Positions 1 through 8,347 of a stretch of 64,000 nucleotides of DNA are shown in pieces (within the stretch, counting starts at the first letter, position 1; every line of letters begins with the position of its first letter). The position numbers and the translations under genes were made by a program. The notes under the pieces are model-generated. The model saw only the letters and a program-made list of their open reading frames with translations. It searched no databases and was not told where the DNA came from. Origin of the DNA: Gemmatimonadota bacterium (GTDB lineage: Bacteria > Gemmatimonadota > Gemmatimonadetes > Longimicrobiales > Gaopeijiaceae); assembly GCA_030428885.1 (NCBI GenBank), contig JAUIEJ010000005.1, positions 124,001-188,000 on the forward strand. Direction: 5' to 3'.

Positions 1-2
1 TG

Positions 3-410
3 CTGGGCTCTGCGTACCAGAATCTCTGGACCATTGATCCGATCGGCCTGAAGGTTACTGAGTCGAATCATCAGGTGGACTATTCCTATCACCCGGACCT
101 GTGTGTCAACTGGCTGGGGAGTCAACTTGAGTCTAGGTGGCTCAGCGCCTCCGGATGGTATATGTACACATGGGAGCATCAGCATTTTACGCCGTACTGG
201 CAGTTAAACTACGAAGCGTTGGCAGGTGAGGGCATCCAGACGATGCACAACAACACGTTTTGTGTACCGGTTCCGACCACGAAGTCGAAGTATGGGAACA
301 AGATCGTGGCATGGGATGATGGATGGCCTTCCTACTCATGGGGAATCACGAATAGCGGGGGATGCAGCTCCCTCCTGTTCGGCATGAGGGCGTTTGGAAG
401 GTACTACTAG
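3..410 (+). CDS. Hypothetical protein, 5' end outside window
   Basis: The frame is open from the left edge to the TAG at 408-410, so the gene begins before the window; the first in-window start-like codon is the GTG at 75. The visible C-terminal ~135 residues are rich in Trp, Tyr and Ser, with spaced Cys residues and no obvious membrane segment, which is compatible with an exported protein. No family was recognised. It is followed at once by a small membrane-protein gene on the same strand. Confidence 0.5.
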   Translation: MGSAYQNLWTIDPIGLKVTESNHQVDYSYHPDLCVNWLGSQLESRWLSASGWYMYTWEHQHFTPYWQLNYEALAGEGIQTMHNNTFCVPVPTTKSKYGNKIVAWDDGWPSYSWGITNSGGCSSLLFGMRAFGRYY

Positions 411-435
411 TGTAAGGCCGCAACCGATCAACGGG

Positions 436-693
436 ATGTTTGCACCCCGACTGACACTCGCATTCCTCGGCTCTTTCGCGGCGCTTTGGTTGTCGAGTGT
501 CCATTGGATTGGAGCCCTGGGCCCGATTATGGCTCTTGTCGGCGTGCCTGCGTATTACATCACGGGCCTGCTGGCCGTGATCTTGCCGACGACGATCTCG
601 TTTCTGGCCCCGGTCATCGTAGCGGCTGTACTGCTCTGGATCGATTGGAAGGTCGGGGCGATGGGAATGGTGGGCCGTCGGGATTCTCCGTAG
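436..693 (+). CDS. Small hydrophobic membrane protein
   Basis: An 85-aa product starting at ATG 436 (MFAPRLTLAFLG). Two to three hydrophobic helices cover most of the length: about residues 5-25, 28-50 and 50-70. The C-terminus is short and basic. The frame is also open upstream to 394, but the hydrophobic segment begins right after ATG 436. No family recognised. It converges with the Fic gene that ends at 733. Confidence 0.5.
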   Translation: MFAPRLTLAFLGSFAALWLSSVHWIGALGPIMALVGVPAYYITGLLAVILPTTISFLAPVIVAAVLLWIDWKVGAMGMVGRRDSP

Positions 694-732
694 GCTCGAC
701 GGTTCACCTCCCATTGCCACGCCGGACAGCGG

Positions 733-2274
733 TTATCGGTCCTCGCGCACAAGACCATTCGATCGAGTGCGCCACCACCCTGCGAAGACCTCGATCCGCT
801 GCTCCACGCTCGCGGCCTCGAGGGCCGCCATGTACTCGGCCCGGTCCTCCACGCGGATCACCGTCCACGGATAGCCGCCCGAGGCCAGCATCGCGTTCAT
901 GAGGAATCGGGCGACCCGCCCGTTGCCGTCCGGGAAGGGGTGGATGTAGCCGAACATCCAGTGGCCCAGCACCGCTCGCGCCCCCGCGTGGCGTTCCCCT
1001 TCGAGGAGATCGAACAGGGCGGGCATCGCATCGCGGACGCTCTCCGACCGCGGCGGGACGTGGCGCGAGTTCTGGATGTAGACCGGATTCGTGCGGTAGC
1101 CGGCGAGTTGGGCCGGCTGGATCAGGCCGGCGGCCACGGCGGGCTGGAAGAGGTCGCGATACCAGGCCCGGTGCTGCTCCCTCACGAGGCCGGGGGCGGA
1201 CTCCGGATCGGCCAGGATTCGCTCGATGGTGTCTCTCACTCCCTGAAACGCGAGCCAGTACCCGCGGGCCGCGAGTGCGTCGCGGCTTTCGCGGTCGGTC
1301 GGGTTCTCCCGAGGATCCCAGGCCCCGGCGCGGACCCGCTCCACGAGGTCGGGCGTGACCCGGTAGCCTTCGATGGAGAGGGAGTGGTAGGCGTCCTGGT
1401 CGTACAGGGCGGCCACCCGCTCCAGATACGCCGTCGGGGCGACCGGGCGGGTGGGGGGCTCGGGGAAGGCCTCCTCCACCGGCCCGCGCATCGCCTGCCA
1501 CAGGCCCTGCAGACGGGCGACGATCGCGGGTGTGCGCGGGCCGATCTCCGGGAGGGGTCGATCGGGCTGGAAGGGGTCGCTCTCCCGCACCCGATAACCC
1601 GCTCGAGACATAGTGCCGGCGATCTCGTCGGCCATGTCCGGACGGCCCAGGCGCCGAAGGGCGCCGGCCAGCCGTCCGGCCGCAGCGACGTGATCGCCCT
1701 CGAGCAGCACGGCCAGCAGATCGGACGCGTCGCGGATCCGGGACAGCGCGACCTGCGCCTCCACGGGCCGTTGCTCGAAGAAGCTAGGCTGTGCCCGAAC
1801 GAGCGAAGCCGGCAGGGTGAGCAGCCGCACGCCGTCTCGTTCGTCGCGCTGGGCGTCGGCGGGGAGGGAGTCCACCCCGTAGTCGAACACGCTCGTACCG
1901 AACGGAAGGTCGATCGTGTTGTTCGATCCGCCGGGCGTGTGCACGACGACCTGGCGGGGCACGTCCGTGGCCTCGGCGTGGAGCAGGATCGATAGCTCAG
2001 GCGAGAGGTGCCAGTCCCCTCCGAACCGCGCCTCGCAGTACCGACCGCAGAACTCCCAGAAGCAGGCGTGCCAGGCGGTCGTGTCTCCCGGGAGGGCCGC
2101 AGGGTCGGTGGCCATCCACCAGCCCTTGATGACGGGCCGCAGGAAGCCCGCTGCCTTGAGTCGATCCCGGTGCGTCCGGGAGAGCTCGGACGAGGCGAAG
2201 ACGCGACGTCCGGTGCTCTGCAGCGACGCCAGGACCTCGAGGGATTCGGCGAGATTCGCGTTGGGCTGGGGCAT
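733..2274 (-). CDS. Fic-domain protein with N-terminal AbiEi-like regulatory region
   Basis: A 513-aa protein from ATG 2274. The C-terminal half carries the Fic core HPFPDGNGRVAR around residue 444, the catalytic motif of AMP (or other NMP) transferases. Upstream near residue 295 is SLSIEG, which fits the S/TxxxE(G/N) inhibitory helix of class II Fic proteins, so the enzyme is probably autoinhibited. The first ~200 residues look like an AbiEi-type winged helix: a short HTH, then a basic turn ending RPVIKGWW, then a beta-rich part. The frame is open to 2352, but those extra codons run through an AT-rich direct repeat that is more likely promoter or operator, so 2274 is preferred. I infer a self-regulated modifier or toxin-like enzyme; the target is unknown. 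Confidence 0.85.
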   Translation of the reverse strand: MPQPNANLAESLEVLASLQSTGRRVFASSELSRTHRDRLKAAGFLRPVIKGWWMATDPAALPGDTTAWHACFWEFCGRYCEARFGGDWHLSPELSILLHAEATDVPRQVVVHTPGGSNNTIDLPFGTSVFDYGVDSLPADAQRDERDGVRLLTLPASLVRAQPSFFEQRPVEAQVALSRIRDASDLLAVLLEGDHVAAAGRLAGALRRLGRPDMADEIAGTMSRAGYRVRESDPFQPDRPLPEIGPRTPAIVARLQGLWQAMRGPVEEAFPEPPTRPVAPTAYLERVAALYDQDAYHSLSIEGYRVTPDLVERVRAGAWDPRENPTDRESRDALAARGYWLAFQGVRDTIERILADPESAPGLVREQHRAWYRDLFQPAVAAGLIQPAQLAGYRTNPVYIQNSRHVPPRSESVRDAMPALFDLLEGERHAGARAVLGHWMFGYIHPFPDGNGRVARFLMNAMLASGGYPWTVIRVEDRAEYMAALEAASVEQRIEVFAGWWRTRSNGLVREDR

Positions 2275-2291
2275 GGGCCGTGGTCGTGTGT

Positions 2292-2339
2292 GATTACACG
2301 TATATTGTGTTGCGCGATTACAAGTATATTCTGCGCCGT
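2292..2339 (-). promoter_or_regulatory. AT-rich direct repeat upstream of the Fic gene (operator candidate)
   Basis: Two 24-bp direct copies start at 2292 and 2316. Each opens with GATTACA, then (c/a)GTATATT. They lie 18-65 bp ahead of ATG 2274 in otherwise GC-rich DNA. Direct repeats of this spacing suit binding by the Fic protein's own winged-helix head. No SD is visible before 2274. The regulatory role is inferred from position and composition only. Confidence 0.5.
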
Positions 2340-2425
2340 TGTCGTTCTGCAATCCCTCGGGGGCCCAGGGGGTCCTCTCCGTCGCCTTTTGAAACTCGCC
2401 GGGCCACCCCCTCGTCAGACCCTAT

Positions 2426-2446
2426 GCGGTCCACATTGTAGACCGC
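2426..2446. promoter_or_regulatory. Inverted repeat ahead of padR (operator candidate)
   Basis: Arms GCGGTC and GACCGC flank a 9-bp AT-richer centre, 26 bp before the PadR start at 2473. Position and symmetry suit PadR autoregulation. Confidence 0.4.
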
Positions 2447-2472
2447 GCTGACCCCTGCGTTCTGGAGAGGCC

Positions 2473-2805
2473 ATGGCCCCGGGCGGATACATCGGTGAGT
2501 TCGAACAGATGGTGCTGTTGGCGATCCTGCAGGCCGGCGACGAGGCCAACGGCTATCGGGTGCGCCAGGAGTTGGAGCAGGCCGCCGACCGCACGGTCTC
2601 CAAGGGGGCCTTCTACACGACCCTCGACCGCATGGAGTCCAAGGGGCTCGTGACGTGGGACACCCGCCCGCCCACCGAAGGCGCATCGTCCCTGCCCCAA
2701 CGGCACTTCGTGGTCACACCGGCGGGACTCCACGAGCTGCATCGGTCCCGCAACGCCCTCCTGAACCTCTGGCGCGGCCTCGAGGAATTCGGGGGCGTGG
2801 GATGA
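2473..2805 (+). CDS. PadR-family transcriptional regulator
   Basis: A 110-aa protein with the PadR winged-helix layout: helix FEQMVLLAILQAG, the recognition region GYRVRQELEQ, then the wing KGAFYTTLDRMESKGLV and the RHFVVTPAGLHEL strand-helix. Length fits the short PadR subfamily. A GGAGAGG Shine-Dalgarno precedes ATG 2473. The stop overlaps the start of the next gene (ATGA), so PadR and the ADOP permease are translationally coupled. It probably represses this operon in response to an unknown ligand. Confidence 0.92.
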   Translation: MAPGGYIGEFEQMVLLAILQAGDEANGYRVRQELEQAADRTVSKGAFYTTLDRMESKGLVTWDTRPPTEGASSLPQRHFVVTPAGLHELHRSRNALLNLWRGLEEFGGVG

Positions 2806-5477
2806 GAGCCGGCGACGGTCCGCCCCCGGGCGCGGACCGGCTCCTCGCCCGCTTCCTGCCGCCTGGCATGCGAGGATCGGGCATCGTCGCCGACCTGCAC
2901 CTGGAGTACCGGGACGTGGTGCGGCGGCGAGGGCGGGGATGGGCGCGGGTGTGGTACTGGAAGGAGGCCGTGGCGCTGGCGGCGCGCTACGTCTGGGTCG
3001 GAACGGGGGTTCACGCTTCACACGACGGGAGGGCGGAGATGGGGACGTTTCTGGCGGATCTGCGGTACGGACTGCGCATCCTGGCCAAGACGCCGGGGCT
3101 GTCGCTGGTGGCGGTGCTCACCATCGCCCTGGGCGTGGGGCTGACGACCCAGACCTACAGCTATCTCGACGGCACGGTACTCCGGGGACTCCCGGTGCCC
3201 GACGCCGACCGCTTCATGTTCGTGACCGAGCGCATCGATCGCCTGGGCATCGATCAGAACTCGGTCCCTCTCCACGATCTCATCGACCTGGAGGAACGCC
3301 AGACGACGTTCGAGGACCTGGCGGCCTACCAGTGGAGCACCTTCGATCTCGCCGACGACGCTTCGCCCCCGGAACGGGTGCAGGGTGCAGTCGTCTCGGG
3401 CGACGCGCTGGAGGTCGTGGGCGTGCCCCCGCTGCTGGGCCGCGTGTTCCGCCCCGGAGAGGACGGGCCCGACACGCCGCCCCGCATGGTCCTGTCGTAC
3501 CGCCTCTGGCAGAATCGCTTCGCGGGTGATCCGGGCATCGTGGGCCGAGTGATCCGGGTCGACGGCGAGGCCACCGAGATCGTGGGCGTCATGCCCGAGG
3601 GCTTCCGCTGGCCCTTCGATCATTCGGCGTGGATGCCCCTGCGGTACGACCCGGCGGTGTTGGGACGCCGGAGCGGCCACGTCGAGGTGTTCGGTCGGCG
3701 TCTGCCGGGGGTGAGCGAGGCCGACGTGAACGCCGACCTCGAGCGGGTGTCCCTCGACCTCGAGAGGATCTACCCCGAGGAAAACGACGACGTCCGCATC
3801 TACGCCGCGCCCTTCGCCGAGCGCTACATGCCCAAGGAGATCACGGCGGTCATGTTCCTCATGCTGGCGGCGACCCTGGGCGTGCTGCTCATCGCCTGCG
3901 CCAACGTGGCCAACCTGCTCCTGGCCCGGTCCGCCTCCCGGGGGAGGGAAGTGGCCGTTCGCTCCGCGCTGGGGGCCAGCCGGGGACGGGTGATTCGGCA
4001 GCTCCTCATCGAGACGCTGGTCATCGCGGCCCTGGGCGGGCTCCTGGGCGTCGGGCTGGCGTGGGGGAGCATCGAGCTCTTCGAGCGGGCCATCGTGGAC
4101 ATCGAGAAGCCGTACTGGATCGTCAACCGACTCGATCTGCCGGCCCTGGCCTTCGCCCTGGGGGCCGTCCTGGTGTCGACGCTGGCGGCGGGGGTGATTC
4201 CCGCGGTGCGGGCGTCGGGCCTCGGCGTGGGGCGGGTTCTGGGCGACGCGGCCCGGGGCTCGTCGTCACGGCGGCTGGGGCGATTGACGTCGGCCCTGGT
4301 GGTGACGGAGATCGCCGTGTCGTGCGGCCTGCTGGTGGCTTCGGGGCTCATGATCCGAAGCGTCATCAACCTGAGGAACACCGACCTGGGGTTCGCCCCG
4401 GATCAGGTGGTGGCCGGCCGCGTGACGCTTTCCCGGAATGCCTACCCGACGCGCGATGATCGCCGGGCCTTCTTCCAGACGGTGGAAGACCGACTCCGGG
4501 CCGAGCCCGGGGCGGCGGCCGTCGGGTTGGCCTCGGACCTGCCGGGTCTGGGTGGCGGCTCGTGGTGGGTGCGGGTCGACGGCCAGGATTACGCACGGGA
4601 AGGCGACGTGCCCCTGGTCGCGGCCACCGTGGCCACCGAGGGGATCTACGACGCCCTGGGCATTCCCCTGCGGCAGGGCCGGGCCCCCACCCCCGCCGAG
4701 GTCTGGTCGGCCGACGAGCAAGTGGTGGTGGTGAGCCAGACCTTCGTGGATCGGTATCTGAGAGACCGCGACCCCCTGGGAGTCCGCATCTTCCTGAGCC
4801 GGGATCCCACCGCCGACGTCCCCGGCATTCGCATCGTGGGCGTGGCCGGCGACGTGCATGTCGGTGGAGGTGTAGGGGGCCTGGGAGACGATCAGCGGTC
4901 CCGGGCGTTCGTGTACCTGACGCCCGGCTCCATCGACGTTACCTCCATGGCCGCGGCGGTGCGGACCCGGGGTGCCCCTGCGGCCTTCGGGCCCACGCTG
5001 CGTCGCCAGGTCAACGAACTGGATCCCGATCTACCCGTCTCCGAACTCGCGCCCCTCTCGGAGGCGATTCGCGACGCCACCTGGGCCTTCGGCCTCTTCG
5101 GGTCGCTGTTCACGATCTTCGGCCTCGCCGCGCTCTTCATGGCCTCGGTGGGCCTGTACGGCGTGATGGCTCACTCGGTGACCCAGCGCCGCCTGGAGAT
5201 CGGCGTGCGGATGGCCCTGGGGGCTGCGCCTGCGCGGATCCTGCGCATGGTGCTGAACGAGGGCACGGCCCAGTTGGTTCTGGGCATGGTTCTGGGACTG
5301 GGACTCGGCTGGGCCCTGTCCCGGCCCCTCAGCTTCATCACCTACGGCGTGCGCTTGAGCGACCCGTTCCTGTATCTGTTCATCGTGGCGACCCTGGGCA
5401 GCGTCGGTCTGGCCGCCTGCATCGTTCCCGCCCGGGCGGCGACCCGGGCCGACCCGGCCAAGGCCATGCGACCGTAG
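2802..5477 (+). CDS. ADOP-type ABC transporter permease (MacB/FtsX-like)
   Basis: An 891-aa protein whose ATG overlaps the padR stop. Residues ~1-80 form a helical permease-prefix region (ADRLLARFLPPGMRG). There follow TM1, a large periplasmic MacB_PCD domain, an FtsX domain with three TM helices (around 345-500), a second periplasmic domain and a second FtsX domain ending at ARAATRADPAKAMRP. This duplicated FtsX architecture marks the acidobacterial/gemmatimonad ADOP permeases, which are usually next to a PadR gene. No ATPase gene is adjacent. The substrate is unknown; MacB relatives act mechanically on periplasmic export or lipoproteins. Confidence 0.9.
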   Translation: MRAGDGPPPGADRLLARFLPPGMRGSGIVADLHLEYRDVVRRRGRGWARVWYWKEAVALAARYVWVGTGVHASHDGRAEMGTFLADLRYGLRILAKTPGLSLVAVLTIALGVGLTTQTYSYLDGTVLRGLPVPDADRFMFVTERIDRLGIDQNSVPLHDLIDLEERQTTFEDLAAYQWSTFDLADDASPPERVQGAVVSGDALEVVGVPPLLGRVFRPGEDGPDTPPRMVLSYRLWQNRFAGDPGIVGRVIRVDGEATEIVGVMPEGFRWPFDHSAWMPLRYDPAVLGRRSGHVEVFGRRLPGVSEADVNADLERVSLDLERIYPEENDDVRIYAAPFAERYMPKEITAVMFLMLAATLGVLLIACANVANLLLARSASRGREVAVRSALGASRGRVIRQLLIETLVIAALGGLLGVGLAWGSIELFERAIVDIEKPYWIVNRLDLPALAFALGAVLVSTLAAGVIPAVRASGLGVGRVLGDAARGSSSRRLGRLTSALVVTEIAVSCGLLVASGLMIRSVINLRNTDLGFAPDQVVAGRVTLSRNAYPTRDDRRAFFQTVEDRLRAEPGAAAVGLASDLPGLGGGSWWVRVDGQDYAREGDVPLVAATVATEGIYDALGIPLRQGRAPTPAEVWSADEQVVVVSQTFVDRYLRDRDPLGVRIFLSRDPTADVPGIRIVGVAGDVHVGGGVGGLGDDQRSRAFVYLTPGSIDVTSMAAAVRTRGAPAAFGPTLRRQVNELDPDLPVSELAPLSEAIRDATWAFGLFGSLFTIFGLAALFMASVGLYGVMAHSVTQRRLEIGVRMALGAAPARILRMVLNEGTAQLVLGMVLGLGLGWALSRPLSFITYGVRLSDPFLYLFIVATLGSVGLAACIVPARAATRADPAKAMRP

Positions 5478-5561
5478 GCGGGATCGGCCCCGAACGGTCC
5501 CGCTCTCCCGGCCGCGCTACTACATTTCGGGTGTCGGGCGACCGACGTTGTGCATGGGGCC

Positions 5562-6044
5562 ATGGCTCAGTCGACGACGGAGGTCCCGGTGATCCCAATC
5601 CATGCTAGGCGAGCGCTGGGGCTATCGGCCCTCGTCGCAGCATCTGCGGTAAGTTGTACCCCGACGACCGAGCCGCTGGTGCTAGATAGCCGGGCGGTTG
5701 AAGTGGTCGGGACGGTCGAGAGCGGCCAGCTCTCTGCGCTTGGTGGCGAGATCATCCTGCTCCCGGACCCGACGGGTAGCTGCCCGGCAAGCGAGACCCA
5801 GACGATGACGGGTGCTCCGCCTGCGAGCGGGGTGATTGCGGCAGACGGCTCCTTTTCTGTGACCATGTTGTTGGACTACAGGGCTGGGGCGGTCGTACCG
5901 CCAGAGATCTGCGTGCGAGTCACCGTATTCTTGGAACGAGACCAGGAGCTGCCTGATTCGGCATTCAATGCCGGGCCGTGGGCGCTTGGATCGTGGCAGA
6001 ATCCGCCCACCGAGAGTATCTCGATCGTGTTTGGAGCTGGTTGA
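5562..6044 (+). CDS. Putative lipoprotein, unknown function
   Basis: A 160-aa product from ATG 5562. After a short basic start there is a hydrophobic segment ending LVAASAVSC, a plausible lipobox with Cys near residue 32. The mature part is beta-rich, with two further Cys residues (TGSCPAS and PEICVR) that could pair. No family recognised. A GTG at 5550 in the same frame is an alternative start. It is the last chromosomal gene before the tRNA. Confidence 0.55.
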   Translation: MAQSTTEVPVIPIHARRALGLSALVAASAVSCTPTTEPLVLDSRAVEVVGTVESGQLSALGGEIILLPDPTGSCPASETQTMTGAPPASGVIAADGSFSVTMLLDYRAGAVVPPEICVRVTVFLERDQELPDSAFNAGPWALGSWQNPPTESISIVFGAG

Positions 6045-6408
6045 GCCCGACGCCTATGCTGCACCGGAGAAGGGAAGGGCCGGTCAGCCGATCCGGCTGA
6101 CCGGCTCCTAGCCGTCGACGGTTACTGCACACGGGCGACTTCGGCGGCTTGGTCCAAGCGGGCCTCCCCCTCGACACCAGGAGGGGGGAGGTCCGGCCCG
6201 TCCGACCCTGGTCCCACCGGGTGACAGCCCAACCCACGGGGTGCTACGTTGGTCGCGACGGCGATGCGGGGGGCGGCGGTTCGAGGACGCGATCGATGGA
6301 GAGAATCGACGATCCTCCCTCTTTCCTCCCGACGCGCGTTACGAGACGCACAACGCGACATCATGGAACACCTGAAGTCGTTGGAAGGTAGGAACTTAGG
6401 AAATACAT
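6045..6408. other. Intergenic region between lipoprotein gene and tRNA-Ala
   Basis: No convincing gene. Two hairpins are visible: the 11-bp stem at 6079-6105, and a looser one with CCTCCCCCTC at 6163-6172 facing GAGGGGGGAGG at 6181-6191. The remainder presumably holds the tRNA promoter. Confidence 0.5.
6079..6105 (+). terminator. Hairpin downstream of the lipoprotein gene
   Basis: A perfect 11-bp stem (arm GCCGGTCAGCC) around a 5-nt loop, 35 bp after the stop at 6044. There is no T-run, so it is a weak intrinsic terminator or an mRNA 3'-end stabiliser. Confidence 0.5.
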
Positions 6409-6481
6409 GGGGCCATAGCTCAGTTGGGAGAGCACCTGCTTTGCAAGCAGGGGGTCGCCGGTTCGAGCCCGGCTGGCTCCA
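6409..6481 (+). tRNA. tRNA-Ala (anticodon TGC)
   Basis: A complete 73-nt cloverleaf. The acceptor arm GGGGCCA pairs with TGGCTCC, including the G3-U70 wobble that specifies alanine. The D arm is TAGCTCAGTTGGGAGAGCA, the anticodon loop TTTGCAA gives TGC, the T loop is GTTCGAGCC, and the discriminator is A. The CCA end is not encoded. Its 3' half is the integration site of the element that follows. Confidence 0.97.
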
Positions 6482-6483
6482 CT
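6435..6483 (+). repeat. Attachment site copy next to the integrase (attL)
   Basis: This is the tRNA 3' part from the anticodon stem through ACT after the discriminator. It is repeated at 25780-25828 with one mismatch (T at 6441, C at 25786), leaving 42 bp identical. The copy here keeps the tRNA intact, as expected when an element brings its own 3' half. Confidence 0.9.
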
Positions 6484-6495
6484 GATCAGATGATC

Positions 6496-6538
6496 AAGCC
6501 CCGCTTGAGGTTACGGCCTCGGGCGGGGCTTTGTGTTT
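6496..6538 (+). terminator. Intrinsic terminator after tRNA-Ala
   Basis: Stem arms AAGCCCCGC (6496-6504) and GCGGGGCTT (6523-6531) are followed by TGTGTTTT. It sits 15 bp past the tRNA, and just inside the element, so the element supplies the tRNA with a terminator. It may also insulate the convergent integrase transcript. Confidence 0.75.
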
Positions 6539-6587
6539 TCGGACCTCGCCGACGTTGTGTCCATTCGTTGTGTCCATTCGGACCCGA

Positions 6588-7760
6588 TCAGGTGCCCAAA
6601 CGGCGCTTCTCGAGGGCTTCCCGCATCTCGTTTTCGTCCACGCTCTGGTAGCACGTGAGGACCGTCACGTGCGTCTTCCAGCCGCCGAGTTTGCACAGCG
6701 TCTTGAGCGGGATTCCCTTTAGATCCGAGGCAAACTTGCGCCTCAGGGAGTGCCAGCCTCGCCCCTTCTTGGGCTCCAGGCCGGCGAGCTTCTCGGCCTT
6801 ATTCCACCAGTCTCGGGCCAGGTAGCGGGACATGTGTCCGTTTGGGCCTCTTCCCGGAGAAGGGAGGATGGGCGCATCACCGATTCCGGGGTTCCGATCG
6901 CGGGCGCGGGAGAGCGCCGCACGGGCCGCCGGCGTCATGGGCGTGACGTGTTCGTAGCCCGTCTTCTCGGTCTCCGCTCGCCACCGAATCATGTTGTCCT
7001 CGAGATCGACGTCGGACCACCGGAGCTTCCGAATCGCCCCGATGCGATGCCCGGTCTCATGGGCGAGGACCAGGGCGACGTGGAATCGCCAATCGATGTG
7101 TTCGGCCGCTGCGAGGAGGGCCTTGTACTCGTCATCGGTGATGGTCACGCGGCGCGGGTTCTTCTCCTTGGGCACCTTGAATCCCTTGAAGGGGTTTCGG
7201 TCCAAGAGGACGCCTCCGCGGCCATCACCGGCCACGGTCGCCCAGTTGAACACCGCGAGGATGAACCGGAGGTCGGCTTCAACCGTCCGGTCGGATACCG
7301 CTCGCCACGGTGGCTCGCCAGGACCGACCCTTCCGGCCCTTCGATCGCGGATGAAGCGCTCCCTGTCTCGGACGCTGAGAGTCTTGATCGTCCGCCCGGA
7401 GCCGAAGAACAGCGTGAACATCTCGGCGACCTCCCTGTCGCGCTTCCGTGTGCGTGCGCCCTTCGTCGGGGTCACCTCCGCACCGTAGATGTCAAACAGC
7501 TTCTCGAGCGTGAGGTCGGCCCGCTCGGCTTCTTCGATGGGGACGTGGATCTGGATCCCCCCGAGCCGTGCCGCTGCCCGATCCGCTTCCTGCTTCGCGC
7601 GCTCCCGGTCCCGATGCCCGAGCGAGATCCTCTTGCGACGCCCGCGGTCCCTGACCTCCAGCATCAGGGCACCCGAGGCGTGCTCGTAGACCCGGACTCG
7701 ATTCCGTCCGCGCTCGCCGGCGGAGTAGCTCCACCGGACCTTGTTCGTGCCTGCCATCAT
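6588..7760 (-). CDS. int: Tyrosine recombinase / integrase
   Basis: A 390-aa phage-type integrase. The N-terminal part (to ~residue 170) holds the arm-binding and core-binding regions (LTLEKLFDIYG). The catalytic domain shows Arg in HETGHRIGAIRKLRW (~240), HSLRR with the second catalytic Arg (~340), LGGWKT (~358) and the nucleophile Tyr in TCYQ (~370). The C-terminus lies 105 bp from the attachment site in the tRNA, the usual place for site-specific integration and excision. Its start overlaps the stop of the excisionase-like frame (GAATGATG), so the two are coupled. Confidence 0.95.
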   Translation of the reverse strand: MMAGTNKVRWSYSAGERGRNRVRVYEHASGALMLEVRDRGRRKRISLGHRDRERAKQEADRAAARLGGIQIHVPIEEAERADLTLEKLFDIYGAEVTPTKGARTRKRDREVAEMFTLFFGSGRTIKTLSVRDRERFIRDRRAGRVGPGEPPWRAVSDRTVEADLRFILAVFNWATVAGDGRGGVLLDRNPFKGFKVPKEKNPRRVTITDDEYKALLAAAEHIDWRFHVALVLAHETGHRIGAIRKLRWSDVDLEDNMIRWRAETEKTGYEHVTPMTPAARAALSRARDRNPGIGDAPILPSPGRGPNGHMSRYLARDWWNKAEKLAGLEPKKGRGWHSLRRKFASDLKGIPLKTLCKLGGWKTHVTVLTCYQSVDENEMREALEKRRLGT

Positions 7761-8166
7761 TCAGCTCCTGCGTTGATGGCAGAGCGCACGATCTGCTTAC
7801 GGGAATAACGCGAGAGGGTCTCGTCGGTGCCACCCAGTCCGGTCTTGCCTGAACGTCACGCCGGGCGATTCGCGGGGCTCCGGGACACCCGGCGTTCCGC
7901 AGCTTCCCGGTCCGGACCAGGCGGGCCAGGTGGTCGACCGAGTACCCGCCGAGGTCCGATGCCTGCTTCAGCGTCAGAGGAGAGTCAGCGTGTTCGGATA
8001 TACTACGCTCAAGCTCCTCGGCGCACCGCTCGTACGTGAGCGCGACGGGGTGATTGGCGTGGCAGCGGAAGACCTCGGCGCGGTCGCGCCAGCGGTCCGG
8101 GAGTTCTCGGCACGCCCCCTCCCAGCCCCACAAGCGGCCCCGAGCCCTCCGAACCCACCCTACCAC
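7757..8166 (-). pseudogene. Excisionase/HTH-like protein, frameshifted
   Basis: The first ~100 codons from GTG 8166 give a helical N-terminus (CRELPDRWRDRAEVFRCHAN) and then a MerR/Xis-like helix-turn-helix: LTLKQASDLGGYSVDHLARL followed by VRTGKLRNAG and PRIARRDV. In this frame the protein then runs on implausibly through the integrase start to 7492. The adjacent frame instead gives GKTGLGGTDETLSRYSRKQ and IVRSAINAGAE, then a TGA that overlaps the integrase ATG. I infer one base lost near 7850-7857. It probably regulates integrase direction. It could also be a -1 frameshift product or an assembly indel. Confidence 0.6.
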
Positions 8167-8347
8167 ACTATCCTTGCCCCCCTCAATTCCCTCCTCCTAC
8201 ATTCGCCTCGACCGGCCCGACCCCGTTCCAATTTCCTATCAGTATGTCTTGCGTTATAGCAGACCGGTTTCTCCGAGACCGTGACCGACTTAGCCACAGC
8301 GAGTCCATTTCTCGTTCTGACCCACTCCCCCGGGCTCCCTTAGCGCG
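8167..8347 (+). promoter_or_regulatory. Divergent intergenic region, promoter of the large cargo operon
   Basis: This 181-bp region separates the leftward xis/int genes from the rightward four-gene block. It is AT-richer than the genes and includes TTGCGTTATAGC near 8252, so a -10-like TATAGC is present. I see no clear palindrome. It is presumed to hold the start of the cargo transcript. Confidence 0.35.

Noticed and set aside
2275-2352. N-terminal extension of the Fic protein
   Set aside because: Those codons are made by the AT-rich direct repeat (YTCN repeated), more likely regulatory DNA than protein.
6045-6408. Small genes in the gap before the tRNA
   Set aside because: Open frames on both strands lack SD sites and domains; hairpins explain the visible structure better.
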